From: Piscicola geometra
Lineage: Eukaryota > Annelida > Clitellata > Hirudinida > Piscicolidae
Direction of reading: 5' to 3'
DNA length: 64,000 nt
Assembly (NCBI GenBank): GCA_943735955.1
Contig: OX030964.1
Coordinates: 248,501-312,500 of the forward strand
The translations under genes were made by a program, and so were the position numbers. Below, piece after piece: positions 55,610 to 64,000 of the stretch (its first letter is position 1; every line of letters starts with the position of its first letter). The notes beneath the pieces were generated by a model. It did no database searches, was not told the DNA's origin, and saw only the letters and a program-made list of their open reading frames with translations.

Positions 55610-58354
55610 GGATGCAGTCGATTCACCCCATAATCGATTCACCCCATAACCGATTCACCCCTTAACCGATTCACCCCTCAACCGATTCACCCCTTAAAAT
55701 AGTTAAAAACGGAATTTCTTTTTTATAGGTATTTTGCTATAATAAAATAATAAATTATTATTTATGAAAAATATAAAAAACGAAAAATTTTTCAAATAAA
55801 TGAAAAACTATGAAAAAATTCTAAAATGAATAAATATTTTTTTTTGAAAGATAAAATAAATGAAAAATTATTTTTTTAAATTATAAAATATATCTAAAAA
55901 ATATATATAAAATAATAAAATATTTAAAAAATGATAAAATAAATAGATAATTATAAAATAAATAGATAATTATATAATAAAGAGACAATTATAAAATAAA
56001 TAGATAATTATAAAATCAATAGAAAATTATAAAATCAATAGATAATTATAAAATCAAAAGATAATTATAAAATCAATAGATAATTACAAAATCAATAGAT
56101 AATTATAAAATTTGAAAAAATTATAAAACAAATAAATAAAATTATAAAATAAATGAATAAAATTATAAAATAAATAAAAAGTTATAAAATAAGTAAAAAA
56201 TGAATTGGTTTTTAAGAGCAAAAAGATTTTTGTGTTTTTTGTCAAATAAATAATTATTTCGGAGTTCTTTTCAATTTATTATTCATGGAAAGGATAAAAG
56301 CCAGATTAACCTATTAAAGAAATCTCCATTAATGGCAGATGTACATATTCGTTGTTTACTTTCAGTATGCTAGTGTACTTTCAACGAACATTTTATTTTT
56401 CGACAAATAAAGTTTATTTTATAAACAAGGTTTTCGACAAGGTTGGAACAAAACTAATTCAAAGTTCAAATTAACCTTTCTCACAATTATCATGAGATGT
56501 GAGATACGGGTAAGAATTGCCTAAAAACTGGGAAATGTGCAAAAATGTACACTAGCATACTGAAAGTAAACAACTAAAATATACATCTGCCATTAATGGA
56601 GATTAGGTTAATCTGGCTTCTATTCTTTCGATGAATCATAAATTGAAAATATCATACATTTTAAATGACAGCCTTTGGACAACATGAACCTTTAGGAATG
56701 ATTTTTTTTAGAGTTAATTGAACTTTTTAGCAAGTAAAAGCGAAGCATACATTGGTAATTTTCAACATGGGGCTGATCATGCAGTTGATTAGGAATTGAT
56801 TAGAAAGTGAGGAATAAACAGACTATTTTTAAATGACATATAAAAACGGTGCTTTTTTCTCTTTCCTATCTCTTTTCTTTGCCCTCAGTTGACTTGAATT
56901 GTCCATCCTGCACATATCTCACTTCTACTGAATTTATACATTTTTGCACATTTCCCAGTTTTTAGGCAGTTCTTACCCGTATCTGACATCTCATGATAAT
57001 TGTGAGAAAGGTTAATTTGAACTTTGAATTAGTTTTGTTCCAACCTTGTCGAAAATCTTGTTTATTTGTCAAAAAAATAAAATTTCCGTTAAAAGTACAC
57101 TAGCATACTGAAAGTAAACAAGGAATATATCCATCTGCCATTAAGGTGCTAGTGCGAATTGCCGAAATGCAAATTGCCGAATGAGTCGAAATATTAAAAA
57201 TCCAGAATTGCCAAAAGGGATTTTTTCAACTAGTACGAATTGCCGAATATTAAAATAATCTGTAAAGTTCAAATCCAAATTAAATACTTTTTTATTTCAT
57301 TTTTGGCAATTGAAGATTTCATTATAATCGTTATTATTTTTATTATTATTATTGGTATTATTAATATTATTATTATTAGATATAAGTACTTGGTAATGCA
57401 ACATAATAGTTAAAACAAATACTTCAAATATCTTTGGTTAAAACATTGAAAAAATTAATATTAAATTAAATTAATTTCATTAATTAATGAATCAATGTTC
57501 AATTAAATTCATCAAATAAGTTATTACACATAGATATATAAATCATTTAATATCATTAAATATATTTCAGCAATTCAACACACTTTAATAAATTCGCTTT
57601 CGGCAATAAACACTAGCTAGCTGTTCGACGATATGTATTTCGGCAATTCGCGCGGACATCGCCATTAATGTAGATTTCTTTAATAGGTTAATCTGGCTTC
57701 TATTCTTTCCATGAATAATAAATTGAAAATAACTCCGAAATAATTATTTATTTGACAAAAAACACATAAATATTTTTTTTCTTAAAAACCAATTCATTTT
57801 TATACTTATTTTCTAACTTTTTATTTATTTTATAATTTCATTTATTTATTTTATAATTTTTTCAAATTTTATAATTATTTATTCATTTTATAATTATAAA
57901 TTTATTTTATAATTATCTATTTAGTTTAAAATTATCTATTTATTTTATAATTATCATTTATTTTATAATTATCTATTTATTTTAGAATTATCTATTTATT
58001 TTAGAATTATCTATTTATTTTAGAATTATCTATTTATTTTATAATTTTATATCTATTTTTTAGATATATTTTAAAATTAAAAAAAATACTTTGCTATTTA
58101 TTTTATCTTTTTAAATAAATTTATTTATTCATTTTATAATTTTTTCATAGTTTTTCATTTAATTGAAAAAATTATAGTTTTTTATATTTTTCATTATTAA
58201 AAAAAAAAATTTATTATTTTATTTTAGCATAATACCTATAAAAAATAAAGTCCGTTTCAAACTATTTTAAGGGGTGAATCGGTTGAGGGGTGAATCGGTT
58301 ATGGGGTGAATCGGTTATCGGGTGAATCTGTTAAGGGGTGAATCGACTGCATCC
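55610..58354. mobile_element. 2.7-kb fold-back element with satellite-like termini
   Basis: The left end is GGATGCAGTCGATTCACCCC and the right end its reverse complement. Each terminus has five 16-bp subrepeats (CGATTCACCCCTTAAC type), then an AT-rich arm of (AAATAGATAATTATA)-like repeats. An inner arm follows: ATTATTTCGGAGTTCTTTTC at about 56255 pairs with its reverse complement at about 57740. Together the arms pair over roughly 700 bp. Inside is another inverted pair (about 56343-56560 with 56935-57120, sharing CAGTATGCTAGTGTAC). No transposase is seen. The right inner arm is interrupted by the element at 57145-57660. Confidence 0.85.
57145..57660. mobile_element. 516-bp terminal-inverted-repeat element with 8-bp target duplication
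   Basis: The ends are GGTGCTAGTGCGAATTGCCG and, in reverse complement, GATGTCCGCGCGAATTGCCG. GCCATTAA flanks both sides (57137-57144 and 57661-57668) and restores the fold-back arm sequence when removed. The interior is AT-rich with extra AATTGCCGAA words and no coding, so it is non-autonomous. An 8-bp duplication fits hAT, P or Merlin-type insertion. Confidence 0.85.
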
Positions 58355-58717
58355 CGTTTTTTAACATTAAATTTATCTTTTTCTAAAAGATTCACTATAA
58401 ATTATAGCTATAATCCGTGTTAACTTGTAATAAATAAATAAATTTAATGTTTTCTCCATTGTCTTAAAAAATATGTAATGTTCACTTTTTAAAAATAAAA
58501 CTAAAAATTAGAATAATTATAAAATGAAGAAGACACTCTGTTTGAAGGGGGGTTTTATTGATTTGAAGCCGACTAGGAGCTTATTGAGGGTTAGTTTCAA
58601 AATAAATAGGTACGCCCTATACATAGGACTTTACAAAAATGCGGGCCCTGCAAGCTGTTACCACTCTTTGTGTATAAAAAATTTTCTTGTGTTTTTTGGC
58701 ACTGTTTTTTAAGAGTT
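58355..58717. other. spacer, no supported gene
   Basis: AT-rich. A 62-codon plus-strand frame at 58524-58712 (MKKTLCLKGGFIDLKPTRSL) has no recognised domain and I do not support it as a gene. Confidence 0.5.
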
Positions 58718-59000
58718 TTAGTGAATTTCCTCTTGATGGCCTGTATTAAGTGTAAAAATATCTTCTGTTATATTACTGTCATATTTATTATTAGTTATTT
58801 TATAGGCTTCGATCATGTCCCCTCGAAGTCTTCGGTGTTTTAATGTTGGCAATTTAATAGCTTTAAGTCTGTCATTATAACTCTTGTCTTTTAGATAAGG
58901 TAGCATTTTTGTAGCCCTTCTTTGTACATTTTCTATGCAGTCAATTTTGTTTCAATGAAGGGCTCCATACACTGCTGAGGTATTCTTGATGGGAAAATAG
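58718..59000 (-). pseudogene. CR1/L2-like LINE reverse transcriptase C-terminal fragment
   Basis: The minus strand reads EYLSSVWSPSLKQN, then after a frame change KIDCIENVQRRATKMLPYLK, then LPTLKHRRLRGDMIEAYKIT, then NNKYDSNITEDIF. This is the strongly conserved end of CR1-type reverse transcriptases ('EY.S.VWSP..k.di..iE.VQRRATK', 'LPTL..RR.RGDMIe.YKI.+.KYD'). The fragment includes no reverse-transcriptase catalytic motifs. Confidence 0.85.
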
Positions 59001-59311
59001 TGTTTTTAAAAAAAGAAAAAGGTCCATTTAAAACTGGATCTCTGGTTATAGGGGAAATGCACACCAAAGAACGCGCGCTGCATGTGGTGAATGCACATTT
59101 GATTTTGCACGTTGTATTCTGCGGATTGATGAAGTAAACAGCAGAAAGATTTGAAAAAAGTAAGATATTAAAATTTATTTAATTATTTGCAAAAACCTAT
59201 AAAAATATTTTTTTAATTCTAAAATTAGAAAAAAAAATGTGTACAAATTTTTAAAAACGGAAAAAAAAGTTAAAACAACAATTTATTTAACTGATTTTGA
59301 AACATAACCAT

Positions 59312-59537
59312 GGTTGTAGGTTAACTGCACGCAAAAGAAAGCACAGTGCATGTGTTAAATGCAGATTTGATTTTGCACATTTCTTCTTTTTTACAGAAAA
59401 AACGTTAATTTAGGGTTAAGGTTAGGGTAAGGGTTAGGGTTTTCAGAAAAATCGCATTTTAAGAAGAAATGTGCAAAATCAAATGTGCATTTAACACATG
59501 CACTGTGCTTTCTTTTGCGTGCAGTTAACCAACAACC
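59312..59537. mobile_element. 226-bp inverted-repeat element with telomere-like core, nested copy of the same family
   Basis: CATAACCAT flanks both sides (59303-59311 and 59538-59546). The ends are GGTTGTAGGTTAACTGCACG and, in reverse complement, GGTTGTTGGTTAACTGCACG, with arms pairing for about 80 bp. The middle (about 59409-59442) reads TTAGGGTTAAGGTTAGGGTA and then AGGGTTAGGGTT, a run of TTAGGG variants. It is inserted inside a 29-bp repeat unit, so it arrived after those repeats existed. Confidence 0.9.
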
Positions 59538-59568
59538 CATAACCATTTATTTAACTGATTTTAAAACA

Positions 59569-59690
59569 TAACAATTTATTTAACTGATTTTAAAACATAA
59601 CAATTTATTTAACTGATTTTAAAACATAATAATTTATTTAACTGATTTTAAAACATAACAATTTATTTAACTGATTTTAGAAAATCAATA
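59569..59690 (+). repeat. 29-bp tandem repeat, about four to five copies
   Basis: The unit is TTAACTGATTTTAAAACATA plus ACAATTTAT. A further copy at about 59281-59311 and 59547 onward is split by the nested element, showing the array once continued leftward. Confidence 0.85.
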
Positions 59691-60007
59691 TCAATAAAAT
59701 AAAATATCAATTTTTAAAAGGTAAAAATAAAATGGATAAAACGCAGACCATGTGCAAAAGAAAATGTGCATTTAACACATGCAGCGCGCTTTCTTTGGTA
59801 TGCGGTTTATCTACAACCTGGATCTCTTGGAATTGCATTGGATTCGGCAATCCAAGATTTCGGCAAACCACAATTTCAGCAATCCACGATTATTTCAATA
59901 TTTGATATTTAATTATTGTTTTTTGAGATTATAATTGCATATATTTATCGTTACATCGGTTTTGCAAAAGAACGAGTTAGGTTGAGTCAGTTTTGCACGA
60001 GGAAAAA

Positions 60008-60240
<233 letters not shown>

Positions 60241-60490
60241 CTACTATTAATAATATCAAAATGTCATAAAACAATTAGTAGACTGTGTTTAAATTCCCTT
60301 CAATCAACCTATTATCAGTTTAGTGTTATCACAATAGGGGTCAGTGTGTATTAGCGAAACTAGCCATTAAAAGTGTGTATTTGCAAAATGTGTTTGCCAA
60401 TCAAACACTGAAGAAATTGTCTATTTAACAGAAATGACCAGTTGTGTTCGGTCTCTTCGAGTTTTGCGATTTTTTATTCAGTTAACAAAA

Positions 60491-60679
60491 ATGTCTCGTA
60501 TTAGCTGTAAGAAAGTGGTTTCCAGCAAGGAGATCGCCGTTAGTTGCGACGCCTGTGATGGCTGACAACACTTGAGTTTTGGCCACACAGGTATAATAAT
60601 ACAATTATATAACAAAGCAGTTAAAGGATTAGCCAAACTGCACTTCATCTGTACAAGCTGTGCAGAAAAACCAATGTGA
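60491..60679 (+). pseudogene. PHD-type zinc finger ORF fragment with an internal stop
   Basis: The frame from ATG 60491 reads MSRISCKKVVSSKEIAVSCD, then ACDG, a TGA, QHLSFGHTGIIIQLYNKAVK, then GLAKLHFICTSCAEKPM and TGA 60677-60679. It has the PHD pattern C..V..K...V.CD.CD.W.H........Y........F.C..C, with TGA exactly where the invariant Trp is expected and Phe where one Cys is expected. PHD fingers of this kind occur in retrotransposon ORF1 proteins and in host chromatin factors. Which source applies cannot be told from this fragment. Confidence 0.7.
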
Positions 60680-61194
60680 TTAGTATATTTATATCAAATA
60701 CCTTTCATTTATTGTTTATTCCATTTTTCCTTATGCAAAATGGACTCTTCAACCTAACTCGTTCTTATGCAAAATGGACTCCTCAACCTAACTCGCTCTT
60801 TTGCAAAACCGATGTAACGATAAATTAATTACATTTACTTATGCAATTATAATCTCAAAAATCAATATTTAAATATCAAATAGTGAAATAATCGTGGATT
60901 GCCGAATCCAATGCATACCGATCTCTTGATACCAAAATAGATTAGCGATCACTGTCCAAAGACATTTGTCAAATTTATTTGGGCAAAATTTTGAATTTAG
61001 TAAAGAGCTACACAATTATTTTTAAATGAATGAACTTTTAACCATTTAAGCTAAATTAAGGGGGATACTTTGGATATCGTACTCGGAAGCATAGACAGAG
61101 CAACATAAAAACAGCTGATGGCAATGTTTATTTAATTCTTGAATCAGCTGATTGTTGGTTTCTAACAATAACAAGAAGCGGCCATATTATTTTA

Positions 61195-61562
61195 GATTTC
61201 GGCAAACTATCCGAGGCGAGATATATCGTAAAATGAACAATAACTGAGACTTCTTTTACTTCTTCTTTCACATATTTTTTTAAAAGTTATAGGATAGTTT
61301 ACGATATATATTTCGGCAAACTATCTGAGGCGAGATATATCGTAAAATGAACAATAAATTAGGCTTCTTCACTTCTTTTACGAACAATTTTGTGAGTAAT
61401 TAATAATAATTTTACTCAGTAATGTCAAATCTGGTATATATTTCAGCAAACTATCTGAGGCGAGATATATCTTAAAATGAACAAAAAATAAGGCTTCTTT
61501 ACTTCTTTTATGAATAATTTTTTGAGTAATTAATAATAATTTTATTCAGTAATGTCAAATCT
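61195..61562 (+). repeat. tandem repeat of about 116-129 bp, three copies
   Basis: TTCGGCAAACTATCYGAGGC plus GAGATATATC starts copies at about 61197, 61312 and 61441. Copies two and three also share GAGTAATTAATAATAATTTT and GTAATGTCAAATCTG. The first copy is shorter and more divergent. Confidence 0.85.
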
Positions 61563-62028
61563 GTTTACATTAAAATTATTTGAATTGTTATTCCTTTTTA
61601 TATACATAAACAATTACCGAGTCCATCATAATCCCAAAAAATAGGTGAAACCACTTTATTTAACTAAAAAATATTATAAAAATTTAGAAATATTATGCTA
61701 AATTGTTTAATAAAAAGTTTTAGCTTTATATTTTTGGTCAGAGCAATAAAAGTCATCAGCAAAATGTTTTACTAGTAATATTATAGAAGTTAAAAGATCT
61801 GCGTGGTTTTCAACTCTCTAAACTAAACTAATATGAAAATAAATCTTATTAATTTAAAGTATTTTATTTTGCCTGCAATACCGTTTTATTACCATACAGC
61901 GATTTAAACATTGGAAATTTATTTATGTCAATCGTTAATCTTATTTGCATAAATTATGAGTACAATTTCCAAAGTAAACCAAATTAAGGTTTGCAAGAAA
62001 GCATTGTGTGCGGTTTGTTTTTACAATT
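61563..62028. other. AT-rich upstream region of the AAA+ gene
   Basis: No clear promoter element. A pyrimidine-rich GTTTGTTTTTACAATTATG stretch at about 62012-62031 could hold either an acceptor or the start codon. Confidence 0.4.
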
Positions 62029-63006
62029 ATGAAGTGCGTTTTGAAAAGTGAAAGTTTTTCTCAAACAGCCTACATCAATGAACGGTTATTCCTCTCAAAT
62101 CGCCTGAAACTTAACAGTTTACTTGAAATCGTAACAGCTGAGCACACCTTCATCTGCAATGCCTTCGTCCACTTACTGCCAGAAAATACAGCCGCAAAGA
62201 TTTGTACGAATATTTACAAAACAAAGAGTTCTCATTTACTCTGTTTAGGTGCAGACTTTTCAAGTAGATTTATTTCAATCAAAGAAGTGACCAAGAGTTC
62301 AGCTATCAGCATGGAGGTGGATGTTTTGGTTTCAGACAAGTTCTTCGATAATTGTTCCTCATGGAATAAGATTATGAAACTCTGTCGAAGAGTTTTGCAA
62401 GGGAAAGTGATGGGGCGAGGATACATTTGTGACACAAGGAGCAAGATGCACATGTCGTTGCAGGGAGTGGAGGGTGTGTATGTAGCCAAGATGGCGACTG
62501 CAGACAAATACGGTATTGTCAACCAAAATACTGAAATCACGTTCAAGAAAGTTTCTTCAACTCAATATAATGACATAAATCACCGACTGGAAAGCTCCAT
62601 TACTAGTGTTTTCCCGCTCTTCGGCAAGATAAGCTGTCTGATCAAGTGCTCCTCTTTGCCACTCCAATCCTTCCTCATCTGGGGTTCTCGAGGCTCTGGC
62701 AAAATGGCGTTGGTTGAGGCTCTGGGCAGGTCCTACCATGCTCTAGTGCTGCCCCTCAGCCTGCCACTGCACTGCCACTCCTTCGATGAGGTGACTGCAC
62801 GCTTCGACTTGCTGCTCAAGTCAGTGCAGCAACTGAGATGCAGGTGCTTCATCGTGCTGGAGGGCTTGGAGAGTCTGGCGAAGGGAGTTCATGGCAGGGT
62901 GGCCTTGAAGCACATGCAAGAGAGCATCTCCTCTTGGCCACACCACCTCGTGCTCTTTGCCACCTCAGAAGATGCCTTCAACTGCGCCCTCAACTTCACT
63001 CATGAG
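62029..63006 (+). CDS. degenerate AAA+ ATPase, probable PEX6 N-terminal/D1 region (large exon)
   Basis: The 326 codons from ATG 62029 (an in-frame ATG at 62008 is also possible) end at CATGAG|GTGCTG. Residues 1-205 are unrecognised N-domain sequence. Then QSFLIWGSRGSGKMALVEAL has the Walker A shape GxxGxGK but Met where Ser or Thr is needed. CRCFIVLEGLESLAKG lies at the Walker B site without the Asp-Glu pair, and HHLVLFATSEDAF is the sensor-1 strand. A nucleotide site this degraded in the first AAA domain, plus the lid and linker exons downstream, fits PEX6, which with PEX1 extracts the PEX5 receptor from peroxisomes. SPATA5-like or PEX1 proteins remain possible. The gene runs off the window. 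Confidence 0.6.
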
Positions 63007-63018
63007 GTGCTGCTGCTG

Positions 63019-63137
<119 letters not shown>

Positions 63138-63265
63138 TTTAGTAGTAGCCGAATTATATTATAAGTTTAAATAAATCTAAATTTTCTTAGTTTTTCATTG
63201 GACTGCTCAGCAAGACAAACAAAAAAGAATTGATTAAGAAGATGATGATGATACTTCATGAAGAT

Positions 63266-63560
63266 GGTGTTAAAGGAGGTGGTGATGATGATGGTGTTGA
63301 AGGAGGTGGTGATGATGATGGTGTTGAAGGAGGTGGTGATGATGATGGTGTTGAAGGAGGTGGTGATGATGATGATGTTGAAGGAGGTGGTGATGATGAT
63401 GGTGTTGAAGGAGGTGGTGATGATGATGGTGTTGAAGGAGGTGGTGATGATGATGGTGTTAAAGGAGATGATGATGATGGTGGTAAAGAAGGTGGTGATG
63501 ATGATGGTGTTAAAGGAGGTGGTGATGATGATGGTGTTAAAGGAAATGGTGATGAGGATG
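63266..63560 (+). repeat. 27-bp minisatellite, about 11 copies
   Basis: The unit GAAGGAGGTGGTGATGATGA plus TGGTGTT repeats with small variations (GTTAAAGGA, GATGATGTT). It is intronic in the model given here, though it is open in frame with the next exon (Gly/Asp-rich). Confidence 0.9.
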
Positions 63561-63594
63561 GTGGTGAAGGTGACTTCAATTCTGATGTGTGTAA

Positions 63595-63712
63595 GGAGCC
63601 GAATAGTGAGGAGGAAGGGGAGTTGGGGGAAGTGGTGGGGAAGGTGGCAGGCATGAGCGTGCAGGAAGTGGCAAACGTGTTGTTGCAGAGCAGACTGCAA
63701 GTGATCGTGCAG
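63595..63712 (+). CDS. probable PEX6-like AAA+ ATPase, D1 lid exon
   Basis: After the acceptor-like TTCTGATGTGTGTAAG the frame reads EPNSEEEGELGEVVGKVAGM, then SVQEVANVLLQSRLQVIVQ, and ends at CAG|GTAGGC after 63712, phase 0. The pattern L..+....GM..Q++..LL..S fits the AAA lid helix (human PEX6 has LARRCAGF..GDLYALL..S). The phase-0 start matches the phase-0 end of the large exon. A direct join would be about 20 residues shorter than usual, so the acceptor could lie further upstream or a small exon may be missed. Confidence 0.5.
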
Positions 63713-63834
63713 GTAGGCCCTGAGTGTTCTTGTGCAGTCGCTAAGCCTACTCTGTCGCTTCATTATCAATACGACTTGAACATAGAGCAGCTGAGAGGAT
63801 TGGAACGTCTGACTAATCAAACCATGAATGACAG

Positions 63835-63963
63835 AGCAGGAGTCGGAAGGGCAGAATGGCTGACTTGCTGGCAGCCTTGGGCAAGTCGTTGCGGTGCAGT
63901 GAGGTGGGCAGCAGGAAGCTCAGAGTGCTCGGGTATGAGGAACAGAAGCGCCAACTTTTACAG
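63835..63963 (+). CDS. possible D1-D2 linker exon of the same AAA+ gene
   Basis: The frame reads SRSRKGRMADLLAALGKSLR, then CSEVGSRKLRVLGYEEQKRQ and LLQ, ending at CAG|GTTCAT. 'RVLGYEEQKRQLLQ' resembles the W..+GGL+..K..L.. segment that opens a second AAA domain. The acceptor AG at 63833-63834 gives phase 0, matching the previous exon, but the donor is weak. Assignment is tentative. Confidence 0.35.
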
Positions 63964-64000
63964 GTTCATCCATTCATACATTGATTGATTCATTCATTTC

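Larger units (their letters stand above)
59044..59818. mobile_element. 775-bp inverted-repeat element (GGTTATAG termini) with 9-bp target duplication
   Basis: TGGATCTCT flanks both sides (59035-59043 and 59819-59827). The left end GGTTATAGGGGAAATGCACA and the reverse complement of the right end, GGTTGTAGATAAACCGCATA, continue into a shared AAAG-AACGCGCGCTGCATG arm of about 75 bp. The interior holds AT-rich sequence, a 29-bp repeat array and a smaller member of the same family at 59312-59537. No coding capacity. Confidence 0.85.

Noticed and set aside
59405..59445. Chromosome end
   Set aside because: The TTAGGG-like run is only about 35 bp, degenerate, and enclosed by the arms of a mobile element.

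Overview
This window is eukaryotic: split exons with GT/AG borders, AT-rich spacers, and many DNA-transposon, LINE and SINE remnants. The two recognisable host genes are animal genes. The kinase is closest to the Src42A class of bilaterian Src-family kinases. An invertebrate, perhaps lophotrochozoan, is the best guess, but the sequence does not fix a species.

Layout. 1-2270 holds remnants of two hAT transposons. 2589-47012 holds five exons of a Src42A-like tyrosine kinase: part of SH2 (2589-2752, +), the N-lobe start (3118-3286, +), the alphaC/gatekeeper exon (15804-15962, minus), the HRD catalytic-loop exon (15254-15426, minus) and the C-terminal exon (46765-47012, +). The two middle exons are in reverse orientation but in the right order and splice phase for one inverted block. 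That block is bordered by the same CCACTGCACC minisatellite in opposite orientations (about 0.7 kb at 9680-10340 and about 30.7 kb at 15968-46712). The activation-loop/APE exon is not seen, and the DFG motif lacks its F and G codons. The remaining space in the gene contains three hAT remnants or hAT-like elements, a tRNA-derived SINE and a 2.8-kb two-state 10-bp array.

47013-51690 is a run of three further tandem arrays (pyrimidine-rich, CATATG-containing 19/22-bp, and 20-bp). 52600-61560 is a mobile-element graveyard: two or three LINE fragments, a KRBA2-like integrase pseudogene, a second SINE copy, a 2.7-kb fold-back element, and nested inverted-repeat elements with intact 8-9-bp target duplications, one of which carries a broken PHD-finger ORF and another a telomere-like core. 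62029-63963 carries three exons of a degenerate-Walker AAA+ ATPase, best matched to the D1 part of PEX6. That gene continues past the right edge.

The very long open frames inside 9.7-10.3 and 16-46.7 kb, on both strands, are not genes. The repeat unit contains no stop triplet in any frame.
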